Notes under the pieces: model-generated
The model's input: the letters and a program-made list of their open reading frames with translations, nothing else
Databases searched by the model: none
What the model was told of the DNA's origin: nothing
Position numbers and translations under genes: made by a program
Part shown: positions 8,939 through 18,624 of the stretch, piece after piece
How the letters are laid out: the number at the start of each line of letters is the position of its first letter
Numbering within the stretch: position 1 is the first letter of the stretch
Assembly (NCBI GenBank): GCA_963579135.1
Contig: CAUZFB010000011.1
Coordinates: 1-61,187, forward strand
Length of the DNA stretch: 61,187 bases
Source of the DNA: CALGTL01 sp963579135
Lineage (GTDB): Bacteria; Chloroflexota; Dehalococcoidia; Lucifugimonadales; Australimonadaceae
Direction: 5' to 3'

Positions 8939-10446
8939 AGCAGATCGAGAGCAGCTTGGCGCGCGACTTCCAGCAACCCGCCAGGCCAGAGGCCCAGCAC
9001 CAAGATGCCAGCCGCAGCCACCGCCAACGCCGCCAACGCGTGGGGTGGCACGCTGATACGCGCCGGACTGTCAGGCTCACGCAGGTACATCACCCGCACG
9101 ATGCCCACGTAGTAGTAAGCGGACACCACGCTATTCAAAACACCAATCACCGCCAGCCACACCAGGTCCGCGTTGATCGCGGCATTGAATAGGAACAGCT
9201 TGCCGATGAAACCCACCGTGGGCGGGATCCCTGTCAGCGACAGCAGCGCCAGCGCCAGGACCGCTGCCAACATCGGCGCGCGCCGGCCCATGCCCGCAAG
9301 CCCCTCGATCGTGTCGTCGCTCGTACGGTTCGAGATCGCCATCACTGCAAAGAACGCCGTCAGGTTCATCGCCGCATAACCAGCCAGGTAGAACAGCACC
9401 GACTCGATACCCAGCTCTGCCCCACTCCTAGCGCCTACGCCAGATCCGACATATGCCGCGACACCCACGAGCATGTAGCCCGCCTGCGCGATCGCGCTAT
9501 AACCCAGCAAGCGCTTCACGTTCGACTGAGCGATCGCCACCACGTTACCGACCGTCATCGTGATTGCCGCAAGCACAGCGAACATCAGCGACCAGTCCGT
9601 CGCTGCAGAGTCGAGCCCCGAATAGAACACACGTAGGACCACCGCGAACGCAGCCGCCTTGCTCGCCACCGCCAAGTACGCCGCAACCGGGGTCGGTGCG
9701 CCTTCGTACACATCCGGCGTCCACATCTGGAACGGCACTATCGACAGCTTGAAGCCGAACCCCGCAACAGCCAGCACGATACCCACCATCACCGGCACGC
9801 CGCCGAAAGGTATCGACGGATCGCCATTGATAAGCATGTGCCCGATCGCAGGATTCCCAGGGTCGAACGACACCAACCGCAGCGTGCCTGTCGCCCCGTA
9901 CAGGAAGGCGAATCCGTAGAGCAGCACGGCGGACGATACCACCGAGAGCACCAGGTACTTCAGGCCAGCCTCGGTCGATTCCAGCTGCGCCTTGTTGTAG
10001 GCCACCAACGCAATCACCGGCAGCGACGCCAGCTCTAGCGATATGTAGACCGTAATCAGATCGCCTGCCGCGGGCAACAGCATCAGCCCTGCCGATGAGA
10101 ACAACAGCAGACCGAAGAATTCCGCCTGGAACGGCTGGAACCGTGACGCATAGTCACTTGACGACATGAACAGAAGCGCCAGCACTACCAGTGTGAGGAA
10201 CTTGAAGTACAGCGCGAACTCGTCCACCACCAGCGCACCGTTGAACGCCATCTCGACGCCCGTCGTGCGGATGTCGTTCCACACGCTCACCGCAGCTATC
10301 GTCGGTGCCAGCAAGCCCACCACCGCCACTGCGATAACGATGCCCTTTCGGCGCACCACCAGATCGATCGCGACGACCACAATCGCCAGCGCCACGAGTG
10401 CCAGTTCGGGCGAGATAAGGAACAAATCTCGAGCGCCAATGTTCAT
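8935..10446 (-). CDS. nuoN: NADH-quinone oxidoreductase subunit N
   Basis: A 503-aa polytopic membrane protein of the antiporter-like family. It has the conserved transporter core with a Lys/Glu pair (YISLELASLP, KLSIVPFQMWTPDVYEGAP, SNVKRLLGYSAIAQAG). It is one of the three proton-pumping antiporter-like subunits of complex I and the last gene of the nuo operon, 3 bp after nuoM. The order L-M-N is standard. Confidence 0.95.
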   Translation of the reverse strand: MNIGARDLFLISPELALVALAIVVVAIDLVVRRKGIVIAVAVVGLLAPTIAAVSVWNDIRTTGVEMAFNGALVVDEFALYFKFLTLVVLALLFMSSSDYASRFQPFQAEFFGLLLFSSAGLMLLPAAGDLITVYISLELASLPVIALVAYNKAQLESTEAGLKYLVLSVVSSAVLLYGFAFLYGATGTLRLVSFDPGNPAIGHMLINGDPSIPFGGVPVMVGIVLAVAGFGFKLSIVPFQMWTPDVYEGAPTPVAAYLAVASKAAAFAVVLRVFYSGLDSAATDWSLMFAVLAAITMTVGNVVAIAQSNVKRLLGYSAIAQAGYMLVGVAAYVGSGVGARSGAELGIESVLFYLAGYAAMNLTAFFAVMAISNRTSDDTIEGLAGMGRRAPMLAAVLALALLSLTGIPPTVGFIGKLFLFNAAINADLVWLAVIGVLNSVVSAYYYVGIVRVMYLREPDSPARISVPPHALAALAVAAAGILVLGLWPGGLLEVARQAALDLL

Positions 10447-10449
10447 GCG

Positions 10450-11949
10450 CTACCCCCCGATTCCGGCCAGACCGAAGCCTGTCATAATGGGGTTAATCCC
10501 AACCTCGAACACATCGGTCAGCACTCTCGGGTACAGGCCCACCACGAAGATCGGGACGATCAGCACCAGCATCGCCGCAACGTCCACCGGGCGCGCATCT
10601 GCCAGGCCATCCCATCGCTCCACGCGCGGCCCGAACAGCGTCCGCTGCGCCGTCCACAGGATGTACCCCGCAGCCAGTACCACCCCGAATGCAGCCAGCG
10701 CCGTCGCCAGTCCAAACACCTGGAACGTCCCTAGGAAGATCAACAGTTCAGCAACGAAACCACTCGTCGTCGGCAAACCCAGCGATGCCAGCCCCGCAAT
10801 CATGAAGCCCAGCGCGATCAGCGGCATCTGCCTTGCGAGCCCACCCATATCCGGGATGTGCCGCGTGTGCGCTCGCTCATAAATGAGCCCTACCACAACA
10901 AACAACAACCCCGTGATCGTGCCATGCGTGAACAGTTGCATCGCCGCGCCATTCATGCCCACGCTGCTCAGCGACCCACCGCTGCCATCAACCGACGCTA
11001 TACCGAGCGTGACGAAGCCCATGTGGCTAACGCTGGAATAGGCAACCATCCGTTTCAGATCGGTCTGCCGCATCACGATGAACGCCCCATACAGCACGCT
11101 CACCACCGCGATTACCGCCAGCGTTGGCGCGAAATCCATCATCTGCTCGGGGAACAGTCCCGCGTTGATCCGCAGCAGCCCATACCCGCCCATTTTCAGC
11201 AGCACACCAGCAAGCATCACGCTCACGGCCGTCGGCGCATCTGTATGCGCATCGGGTAGCCAAGTGTGCAGCGGGAACATCGGCAGCTTCACCGCGAACG
11301 CGATCAAGAACCCTCCGAAGATTACCCCCGTCGGCACCAGCAGGCCCGCCATGTCGTGACCCGTCAGCGCCATGATGTCAAACGTCCGCTCGCCGTCCGG
11401 CAACGAGAAGTACAATGTCAGCATTGCCGCCAGCATGAACGCTGATCCCAGAAACGTGAAGATCAGGAACTTCATCGCCGAATACTCGCGCCTTCCCGTC
11501 CCCCACGAGGAGATCAGGAAGAACATCGGCACCAGCTCCAGCTCCCAGAAAACGAAAAACAGGATCAGATCCAACGAGACGAACACGCCCATAACCGCGC
11601 CCTGCAGCACCAGCAACCACATGTAGTACTGGTTCGCACGATCCTTCACACTCCACGACACCAGCACCGCCGCCAGCCCCAGGATGCCGTTCAGCAACAC
11701 CATCGGTACGCTCAGACCATCCACCGCCATCAGGTACTGGATGTTGAACACCGATATCCAATCGAAACGCTCGATGGACTGATAGCCGCCAACACCTGTG
11801 TCGTAGCCAACGAACGCCACCAGCGTCAGCGCCAGCTCCGCCGCCACCGCAGCGAGCGCAATCCAACGTGCCATCTGTTGTGTCCGGCCGAACGCCAGCA
11901 CTAGCAGGCCCGCCACGATGGGAAGAAAGACGATTACGCTAAGCATCAT
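10450..11949 (-). CDS. nuoM: NADH-quinone oxidoreductase subunit M
   Basis: A 499-aa antiporter-like membrane subunit. FFVFWELELVPMFFL carries the conserved glutamate, KLPMFPLHTWLPDAH the conserved lysine helix, and DLKRMVAYSSVSHMG the second lysine region. It forms part of the proton-translocating arm. Start is ATG 11949; it directly abuts nuoL. Confidence 0.96.
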   Translation of the reverse strand: MMLSVIVFLPIVAGLLVLAFGRTQQMARWIALAAVAAELALTLVAFVGYDTGVGGYQSIERFDWISVFNIQYLMAVDGLSVPMVLLNGILGLAAVLVSWSVKDRANQYYMWLLVLQGAVMGVFVSLDLILFFVFWELELVPMFFLISSWGTGRREYSAMKFLIFTFLGSAFMLAAMLTLYFSLPDGERTFDIMALTGHDMAGLLVPTGVIFGGFLIAFAVKLPMFPLHTWLPDAHTDAPTAVSVMLAGVLLKMGGYGLLRINAGLFPEQMMDFAPTLAVIAVVSVLYGAFIVMRQTDLKRMVAYSSVSHMGFVTLGIASVDGSGGSLSSVGMNGAAMQLFTHGTITGLLFVVVGLIYERAHTRHIPDMGGLARQMPLIALGFMIAGLASLGLPTTSGFVAELLIFLGTFQVFGLATALAAFGVVLAAGYILWTAQRTLFGPRVERWDGLADARPVDVAAMLVLIVPIFVVGLYPRVLTDVFEVGINPIMTGFGLAGIGG

Positions 11950-13959
11950 CTAGCTCCGCACCAGGTACGCCCACAGCATCAGAATCACGCCGACCGATAC
12001 GCCAGCGCCGTACACCTGCACCTGGCCTGTCTGAAGCTGCGCCACGAACTTGCCCGTGTTCCGTCCAGTCCAGCCCACGAAGTCCACCGCACCATCGACG
12101 ACCTTCCGGTCCAGCCAATCGCTGGCCAGGAACACGCCTCGGAACAAAGCATGCCGCACCACTAGCGTCTCGTAAAAGTAGTCCATGTAGTAGCGCTGGT
12201 CCAGCACTCGGTTCAGCACCCGCCACGGCCTCGGCATACGTGCCAGATCAAACAGCTTCAGCCCATAGATCGCAACCGCCAACGCAATGCCACCCAGCGC
12301 CACAATCGTCGACAGCCCAGCGATCCACACCACCAACTCCGGCGAGTCCTCGCTGAAGAAGTGCGAGAACCAGTGCGCGGGCAACGGACCCAGGTCCGTC
12401 ACGCTGTTGAATGCAACGCCCGAAACCACCGCCATCACGCCCAGCACCAGCATCGGCCCCACCATCGAAACGGGCGATTCACCCCTGTGCACATGGTTAT
12501 GCGCCTCGTCAGGGATCCGGTCCGCCATCGGCACGGAATCAATTCCGCCCCGGAACTCGCCATGGAACGTCATTATGATTAGTCGGAACACGTAGAACGC
12601 CGTCATCGCCGCCGCGATCAGCGCCAGCCAGAACGTGACCTGGCCGACACCGCTGCTCCCGGAGGTACCCCATGCCGCAGTCAGCACTTCATCTTTACTC
12701 CAGAAACCGGCGAACGGGAAGATGCCCGCGAGACTCAGCCCTGCGATTACCGTCAGCCCGTAGGTCACCGGCATCCACGCACGCAAGCCACCCATGAAGC
12801 GCATATCGAACGTCTGCACCGAGTGGTGGACGCTACCTGCGCTCAGGAACAGCAGGCACTTGAAGAACGCATGGTTGAAGAGATGGAACAACGCCACCGC
12901 AGGCGCACCCACGCCCAGCGCGATGAACATGTACCCCAACTGACTCACCGTCGAGAATGCCAGGACGCGCTTGATATCGTTCGACGCCAGCCCCATCGTA
13001 GCCGCAAGCACCGCCGTCACACCCCCGGTCAACGCCACCACGTTCATTACCGACGAAGACGCCTCGAAAAGGGGGAAAACGCGCGCCACCAAGAACACCC
13101 CCGCCGCGACCATGGTCGCAGCGTGAATCAGTGAGCTCACCGGCGTCGGACCCTCCATCGCATCCGGCAACCACGTATTCAGCGGGAACTGCGCCGATTT
13201 ACCCACCGCACCTGCGAACAGACCCAACGCCGCCCAGGTCACCAGGCTCGCTGACAGCAACGGTGCAGCATGATTGATATCCGGAATCTCGAACGGATTC
13301 AGGCCCTGGGCCAGGAACTCACTCCGATGCGAAAACATCCACATGAGCGCGAACATGAACCCGAAATCGCCGATGCGCGTCACGATGAACGCCTTCTTGG
13401 CAGCCGCGGCAGCTGCGGGCCGGTGGAACCAGAACCCGATCAGCAGGTAGGACAGCAACCCCACCAGTTCCCAGAACACGAATGCCTGCACCAGGTTGTA
13501 CGCCAGAACCAGCCCTAGCATCGCCGCAGTGAAAAGCGACATGTAAGCGAAGTAGCGTGGGTAGTCCACGAACTCACCGCCATCGGCATCCGCGCCCTTG
13601 CGCATGTAGCCCAGCGAGTACACCTGCACCAGCAGACTCACGCCCGTCACCACCACAGCCATGATGGCCGACAGCGGATCCAGCAATACACCGATTGTCA
13701 GCTCGAATGCCCCGTCCGCTACCTCGCCGCCCACCACGAACCACGAGTGCGGGTCAAACCCAATCGACTCCCCATGGTGGCCGCGAACCGAATTCAGCGC
13801 CCACACGCTCAGCGCGAACGCCCCGCCTATCGCCGCGATGCCCACGTAGCCGCTCGATCGCCACAGCGACCGTGTCCACGGGCGCAACCCTGCGATGATG
13901 ACGAACCCGCCGAGCAACGGTAGGCCCACGATGGCCCAAACAGCAGCCTCGTTAATCAC
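11950..13959 (-). CDS. nuoL: NADH-quinone oxidoreductase subunit L
   Basis: A 669-aa protein of normal NuoL length. FVFWELVGLLSYLLIGFW and SAQFPLNTWLPDAMEGPTP carry the conserved Glu and Lys residues, and the C-terminal extension needed for the lateral helix is present. It is the distal proton-pumping subunit of complex I. Start is ATG 13959, 46 bp after the small ORF upstream. Confidence 0.96.
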   Translation of the reverse strand: MINEAAVWAIVGLPLLGGFVIIAGLRPWTRSLWRSSGYVGIAAIGGAFALSVWALNSVRGHHGESIGFDPHSWFVVGGEVADGAFELTIGVLLDPLSAIMAVVVTGVSLLVQVYSLGYMRKGADADGGEFVDYPRYFAYMSLFTAAMLGLVLAYNLVQAFVFWELVGLLSYLLIGFWFHRPAAAAAAKKAFIVTRIGDFGFMFALMWMFSHRSEFLAQGLNPFEIPDINHAAPLLSASLVTWAALGLFAGAVGKSAQFPLNTWLPDAMEGPTPVSSLIHAATMVAAGVFLVARVFPLFEASSSVMNVVALTGGVTAVLAATMGLASNDIKRVLAFSTVSQLGYMFIALGVGAPAVALFHLFNHAFFKCLLFLSAGSVHHSVQTFDMRFMGGLRAWMPVTYGLTVIAGLSLAGIFPFAGFWSKDEVLTAAWGTSGSSGVGQVTFWLALIAAAMTAFYVFRLIIMTFHGEFRGGIDSVPMADRIPDEAHNHVHRGESPVSMVGPMLVLGVMAVVSGVAFNSVTDLGPLPAHWFSHFFSEDSPELVVWIAGLSTIVALGGIALAVAIYGLKLFDLARMPRPWRVLNRVLDQRYYMDYFYETLVVRHALFRGVFLASDWLDRKVVDGAVDFVGWTGRNTGKFVAQLQTGQVQVYGAGVSVGVILMLWAYLVRS

Positions 13960-14005
13960 ACGCGGCCTCCCCGGGCCGCCGCCGATCGCACAAACAGGGA
14001 CATCG

Positions 14006-14200
14006 TCACAGCTTTCTAAGGATCTCGTCCGCCACGTGCTCCCTACCGCGAGGAACCATCACCCGGAACGGCACCGACTCTCCGTGATCCAGGATGTCGC
14101 CCTCCGGCAGGAGGCGCGCCGGCAGGCCCTCGCCCTCGAGGACCTCCTTCCACATCTCGGCCAACATCAAGTTCGGCGCTTTCTTGTATTCAACCCACAT
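14006..14200 (-). CDS. Small DUF2007-like protein inside the nuo operon
   Basis: A 64-aa ORF on the nuo strand between nuoK and nuoL. It opens MWVEYKKAPN, then LAEMWKEVLEGEGLPARLL and a C-terminal FRVMVPRGREHVADEIL. This is the pattern of the small DUF2007 'putative signal transducing' fold: helix, strand, then a V-P-x-x-x-x-x-A-x-E-I-L end. No nuo subunit has this size or sequence. Its position suggests co-expression, not a proven structural role. About 210 bp containing a repeat and a hairpin separate it from nuoK. Confidence 0.6.
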   Translation of the reverse strand: MWVEYKKAPNLMLAEMWKEVLEGEGLPARLLPEGDILDHGESVPFRVMVPRGREHVADEILRKL

Positions 14201-14212
14201 GTCGCTCTACCC

Positions 14213-14245
14213 ACGTCATCCTGAGTGCAGCCGAAGAATCTCTCA
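14213..14245 (+). repeat. Dispersed intergenic repeat, short copy 2
   Basis: ACGTCATCCTGAG...GCAGCCGAAGAATCTCTCAC. It shares head and tail with the copies at 6456 and 23049. It sits inside the nuo operon between the small ORF and nuoK. Confidence 0.65.
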
Positions 14246-14291
14246 CTCTGCCCCCCGGTGCTCCCAACTTTCACCACCCGCCCCATCTGAT

Positions 14292-14312
14292 GTCCCCCTT
14301 ACGAAGGGGGAC
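14292..14312. repeat. Perfect 9-bp hairpin in the nuoK-orf spacer
   Basis: GTCCCCCTT, ACG, AAGGGGGAC forms a perfect stem with a 3-base loop. No T-run follows on the nuo strand, so it is not a clear terminator. It could act as an mRNA stability or attenuation element between nuoK and the downstream genes. G-rich flanks (ACAGGGGGGGGC) follow on the plus strand. Confidence 0.5.
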
Positions 14313-14408
14313 TACAGGGGGGGGCCCACCACTAGCCAGTGCCGAGCAGCAGCCCTCTGCGATGTGAGCGCACGGCTCGCCACCGCCGTGCGAGGGCGTA
14401 GCTCGCCG

Positions 14409-14756
14409 TCACCTACGCAGCAAACTCGCCCCTGACACATCCACCGAATCCTTCGTCCGCACCATCGCGATTACCAGAGCCAGGCCCAACGCCACCTCTG
14501 CCGCTGCAACCACGATCACGAACAGCGCGAACGTCTGTCCCGCCAGCAGCGTCGACTCCGCGACCGGAGTCACCTCACCCGTCGCGCGCAACGCAGCAGG
14601 CGTTATATAGCGTGAAAACGCCACCAGCGCCACATTCACCGCATTGAACATGATCTCCACCGAGATCAGCACTGCAATCACGTGACGCCGTGATAGCGCA
14701 CCGTAAAGCCCTATGCAGAACAGGACCGCCGAAAGGATGAGCAATCGTTCCAGCAC
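14409..14756 (-). CDS. nuoK: NADH-quinone oxidoreductase subunit K
   Basis: 115 aa with three hydrophobic helices. HVIAVLISVEIMFNAVNVALV carries the conserved membrane glutamate, and the third helix has the second (VVAAAEVALGLAL). Size and order (J-K) are normal. Two bases separate it from nuoJ. Confidence 0.95.
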   Translation of the reverse strand: MLERLLILSAVLFCIGLYGALSRRHVIAVLISVEIMFNAVNVALVAFSRYITPAALRATGEVTPVAESTLLAGQTFALFVIVVAAAEVALGLALVIAMVRTKDSVDVSGASLLRR

Positions 14757-14758
14757 GT

Positions 14759-15271
14759 CTACCGCTCCCTAACCAGCGAAAGCGCACCGATGACCGCAGC
14801 CAACAGCACAACACCCGCTATCTCGAACGGCAGCACGAACTCGTTCAGCAACATGTGCCCGACCATCGCCGGTGTATCCACGAACACATCCGCCAGCGGC
14901 CCCGGCAGATCGTCCGGCAGCACCGTCCACTCGGCCTGCACCACCGCGAACACCAGCGTCGCAAGCAACAGCACCGACACCAGCACCGCCAACGGCTGCG
15001 TGCCCGTGCTCCGGTTGCCCTCCGTCACATTCGTTGTGATCATCGCCGCAAAGATCACCAGCACCGCCACGCCACCTGCGTACACGAGCAGCTGCACCAC
15101 CGCCAGAAACTCCGCGTTGACCAGGGCGAAGATGCCCGCGACCCCCACGAAGCTCACCACCAGCAGCAACGCAGCACGAAACATGTTGTGCGTGCGCACA
15201 ACGCCCAGCGCCCCACCCACCGTAACCACGGCCAGCGTCCAGAACGCGAACTCTTTGAACGCGTTCTCCAC
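14759..15271 (-). CDS. nuoJ: NADH-quinone oxidoreductase subunit J
   Basis: A 170-aa membrane protein with five hydrophobic segments. AEFLAVVQLLVYAGGVAVLVIF is the NuoJ signature around the pi-bulge helix. It shares one base with the nuoI stop, indicating translational coupling. Confidence 0.94.
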   Translation of the reverse strand: MENAFKEFAFWTLAVVTVGGALGVVRTHNMFRAALLLVVSFVGVAGIFALVNAEFLAVVQLLVYAGGVAVLVIFAAMITTNVTEGNRSTGTQPLAVLVSVLLLATLVFAVVQAEWTVLPDDLPGPLADVFVDTPAMVGHMLLNEFVLPFEIAGVVLLAAVIGALSLVRER

Positions 15272-15855
15272 TACTTGTACTCACCGTCCGCAGTTGGCCG
15301 CGTATCTCCCTCATCCGGAAGCATCTCCGGGCGCTGCGGGTGCCAGAACGGCTCCTCTCGTCCCGCGTCCTTCCACTCCATCGGCTCACCGCCGAACGGA
15401 TCGAATTTCCCTCGCTCCAGCTGCGGACGGTACCACGTGCTCGGGCGCTTCTCCCGCGCCGTCAGGACATCGATCGTGATCACCAGGTCCTCACGCCTGT
15501 ACTGACCGGCCTCAAAATTCGACCCCATGTGCAACGCATCGTATGGGCACGCCTCCACGCACAGACCACAGTACATACAGCGACCCTGGTCGATATCAAA
15601 TGTATCCACCCGGTAGCTGCCACCGCTTTGCTCGTTGCCACCGTTCGGGTCAGTCTCGATGCGGATGATGCCCAACGGACAGAACTTCGCACAGCTCGCG
15701 CAGCCCGTACACCGATCCACGAGCCACGTGAACTCCTGGCCCCGGAATCGCGACGCCTGAGGCACGCGCTCCTCGGGGTACTGGATGGTCACCGGCTTGC
15801 GAAGCAGATTCTTCGCCGTCACCGCCAGACCCTTCAAAATGCCGATGCCAAACAT
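15271..15855 (-). CDS. nuoI: NADH-quinone oxidoreductase subunit I (2x[4Fe-4S] ferredoxin-like)
   Basis: 194 aa. Two cluster motifs, CTGCASCAKFCP and CMYCGLCVEACP, provide the N6a and N6b ligands. The N-terminal amphipathic segment resembles other NuoI proteins. It passes electrons to NuoB/N2. In a complex lacking NuoEFG this subunit is a plausible docking site for an alternative donor such as ferredoxin or an F420H2 module (inference). Confidence 0.95.
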   Translation of the reverse strand: MFGIGILKGLAVTAKNLLRKPVTIQYPEERVPQASRFRGQEFTWLVDRCTGCASCAKFCPLGIIRIETDPNGGNEQSGGSYRVDTFDIDQGRCMYCGLCVEACPYDALHMGSNFEAGQYRREDLVITIDVLTAREKRPSTWYRPQLERGKFDPFGGEPMEWKDAGREEPFWHPQRPEMLPDEGDTRPTADGEYK

Positions 15856-17027
15856 CAGATCATCTCCTCAGTCTGCGGGGCCCGGTGACCCGCACGTACG
15901 GGTGTACCCAGATCGACCACCAGCGACATCAGCGGGATGGCTGCCAGCGCGATCGCCCAGTTCACCGCCACCATGATCCACAGCTGGCTACCCGACGGAT
16001 CAGGCCAGGCGACCGTTTCCACCGCCAACGCCAGCACGTTCACCAAGCTAAGCGGGAACAGGTACTTCCACGCGAACGACAGGATCTGGTCCAGCCTCAT
16101 GCGCGGAAGCGTCGCTCGTATCCATGACGCCACGAACAGGAACCCGAAAACCTTAATCAGGAACCACAGGTGCGAAGGCAATACCGCCCACTCCCAGCCA
16201 TCCAAGAAAAGGATCGCGAACACCGCACCGGCCAGCACCACATTCGAGAACTCAGCCAGGTAGAACACCCCGAACTTCATCCCCGAATACTCCGTCAGGT
16301 ACCCTGCCACCAGCTCAGACTCCGCCTCCGTCACGTCGAACGGCGGACGATTCAGCTCTGCCGACATAGCGACCAGAAAGATCAACGCGCCCAGCGGCGA
16401 CACCAGCACGAACGGCACGCTCTGCGCCGCGATGATATCCACCATCGACATCGACCCCGCCAGGATCGTGATCCCGAGCAGCGACATCACCAGCGGTATC
16501 TCGTACGACAACAGCATCGCCACCGCGCGCATACTGCCGAACAGCGCAAGCTTGTTGCCCGACGCATAGCCCGCTATCAGCACCGCCAACGACGAGATTC
16601 CGCCCATCGCCACCACGTACAGCACGGCAATATTGAGATCGGCGACGTAACTTCCGCTACCGAACGGAATCACCGCCAACGCCAGCAGCGAGGGCGCCAG
16701 CATCACAATCGGTGCCGCGTTGAACAGCAGACGGTCTGCGCGCCTCGGGACGATGTCCTCCTGGAACAGCAGTTTGACCGCGTCCGCGATGGCCTGCAGG
16801 ATCCCGAAAGGCCCAACCCTGTTGGGTCCGACCCTCGACTGGAACCGGCCCACCACCTTGCGCTCCATCCAAGTGAAAATCGTCCCTATCAGCAGGAAGC
16901 CGTTCACCACGACCATAATCACGGCCATCGCGCCGAACGCGTACGCCAGCCACTCCGGTCCACTCAACGTGTCCGTGACGAACGCGTAGGTCCCGCTGAA
17001 AATTGCGTTTTCTTCCAACGGCGACAT
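15855..17027 (-). CDS. nuoH: NADH-quinone oxidoreductase subunit H
   Basis: A 390-aa membrane subunit forming the quinone cavity. TWMERKVVGRFQSRVGPNRVGPFG and ELNRPPFDVTEAESELVAGY are the diagnostic loops. Start is ATG 17027, overlapping the nuoD stop. Confidence 0.96.
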   Translation of the reverse strand: MSPLEENAIFSGTYAFVTDTLSGPEWLAYAFGAMAVIMVVVNGFLLIGTIFTWMERKVVGRFQSRVGPNRVGPFGILQAIADAVKLLFQEDIVPRRADRLLFNAAPIVMLAPSLLALAVIPFGSGSYVADLNIAVLYVVAMGGISSLAVLIAGYASGNKLALFGSMRAVAMLLSYEIPLVMSLLGITILAGSMSMVDIIAAQSVPFVLVSPLGALIFLVAMSAELNRPPFDVTEAESELVAGYLTEYSGMKFGVFYLAEFSNVVLAGAVFAILFLDGWEWAVLPSHLWFLIKVFGFLFVASWIRATLPRMRLDQILSFAWKYLFPLSLVNVLALAVETVAWPDPSGSQLWIMVAVNWAIALAAIPLMSLVVDLGTPVRAGHRAPQTEEMI

Positions 17028-18130
17028 CAGCGGTCCACCTCACCCATGTTCACATCGATGCTACCGAACGACACAATCGCATCTGAAAGCTTCCAGCCAA
17101 CCAACATCTGCTTCAGCAGCGTGAGGTTGATCAGCGACGGCGCGCGCACGTGCATGCGGTACGGCGCAATCGTCCCGTCGCTCACCAGGTAAAACCCAAG
17201 CTCACCCTTCGGCGCCTCGATAGGCACGTACGACTCACCCGGAGGCGGGCGAAACAACATTGCCGTCGTCGCCCGAACGGGCCCCGGCTCGATCTGCGCC
17301 ACGCACTGCTCGATGATCTTCAGCGACTCCCTGATTTCATGAATGCGGATGATGTAGCGGTCGTAGTTATCGCCCTGCTCGCCCAGCGGAACGTCAAACG
17401 ACACTCTGTCATACACGTCGTACGGCGCGGCCTTACGAAGGTCCCACGACACACCCGACGCCCGTAGCACCGGGCCCGTGAGCGACGCATTCACCGCATC
17501 GGCCCCCGAGATAACCGACACTCCCCGCGTCCGGCTCAGCACGATTTCGTTCTCAGAGATCAATCCCTCCAACTCATCGATGAAAGCCGGAAACTCGTCT
17601 AGCACCCTTCGCAACGCCGACCAAAACTCAGCTGGCGTATCCTGGAACACGCCGCCGATGCGCATGTACGACACCGTGATCCGTGCACCACACAGCATCT
17701 CGAACAGGTCCAATACCCGCTCCCGCTCGCGCATCGCATACATCAAAGGCGTCGCGAACGCGCCCAGATCCTGCAGGAAGAAACCCGTTGCCACCAGGTG
17801 ACTCACGACCCGCTGCAACTCCGCCGCGATCACCCGCAGGTACATCCCGCGGTCAGGTGGAGTGATGCCCGTCAACTGCTCGCACGACAACACGTACGCC
17901 TGGTTGTTCGTCATCGACGCCACGTAATCCATACGATCCGTCAGCGTGATCACTTGCGTGTACTGGCGCTCTTCCGCCAGCTTCTCCGAACCTCGGTGCA
18001 GGTAACCAATCACCGGCTCCACATCCAGGATGTTCTCGCCGTCCATCGTCAGCCGCATCCGGAACACTCCGTGCGTGCTCGGGTGGTGCGGACCTATATT
18101 CACGATCACCGGCTGCGTGTGCATCGTCAC
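17027..18130 (-). CDS. nuoD: NADH-quinone oxidoreductase subunit D
   Basis: About 367 aa. The GPHHPSTHG motif near the N-terminus and RIGGVFQDTP/RGV segments are the 49-kDa subunit signature. The quinone-site His and Tyr region is intact. I prefer the GTG at 18130 because a TAGGTGA ribosome site precedes it; an upstream GTG at 18157 would overlap nuoC and an ATG lies at 18124. Confidence 0.94.
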   Translation of the reverse strand: MTMHTQPVIVNIGPHHPSTHGVFRMRLTMDGENILDVEPVIGYLHRGSEKLAEERQYTQVITLTDRMDYVASMTNNQAYVLSCEQLTGITPPDRGMYLRVIAAELQRVVSHLVATGFFLQDLGAFATPLMYAMRERERVLDLFEMLCGARITVSYMRIGGVFQDTPAEFWSALRRVLDEFPAFIDELEGLISENEIVLSRTRGVSVISGADAVNASLTGPVLRASGVSWDLRKAAPYDVYDRVSFDVPLGEQGDNYDRYIIRIHEIRESLKIIEQCVAQIEPGPVRATTAMLFRPPPGESYVPIEAPKGELGFYLVSDGTIAPYRMHVRAPSLINLTLLKQMLVGWKLSDAIVSFGSIDVNMGEVDR

Positions 18131-18138
18131 GTAGTCAC

Positions 18139-18624
18139 CTACCCGCCGTGCGGCCACGTGTACGGCAGTGGAGGCTCAAGGTAGTCCCGGCGCAGCGGAT
18201 GGCCCTGGAAACCCTCCCAGGTCAGCATCCGCTTCAGGTTCGGGTGATCGGTGAAGGACACGCCCAACAGATCGTAGATCTCGCGCTCCTGAAGCTCCGC
18301 GCCCGCCCACACACTCGTCACCGACGCCAACGCCAACGCCCCGCGACCGTACAGACGCACCTTTAGCACCGTCGACGCATTACGTGACAACGACGTCAGG
18401 TGATACACCACATCGAAGAACTCCACGTAGTCGACAGCCGTAACGGAACTCAACAGGTCATACGCCTGCTCAGGGTCATCGTGCAGGAAACGGCACACGT
18501 CCAACACCGCCTCGGGCGTCACCCATGCCGCGTACGCATCGGAATCCGTCACGGCCCCATCAAAGCCAAACGAACGCATACCCAACGCATCGGCCAGATC
18601 GCTGCCTGAAACGGCAGTCGTCAT
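18139..18624 (-). CDS. nuoC: NADH-quinone oxidoreductase subunit C
   Basis: 161 aa of the 30-kDa subunit family. Signature ERE-x-YDLLGV-x-FTDHPNLKRML, then GHPLRRDY near the C-terminus. It is separate from nuoD, not fused as in enterobacteria. Its ATG directly follows the nuoB stop. Confidence 0.95.
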   Translation of the reverse strand: MTTAVSGSDLADALGMRSFGFDGAVTDSDAYAAWVTPEAVLDVCRFLHDDPEQAYDLLSSVTAVDYVEFFDVVYHLTSLSRNASTVLKVRLYGRGALALASVTSVWAGAELQEREIYDLLGVSFTDHPNLKRMLTWEGFQGHPLRRDYLEPPLPYTWPHGG

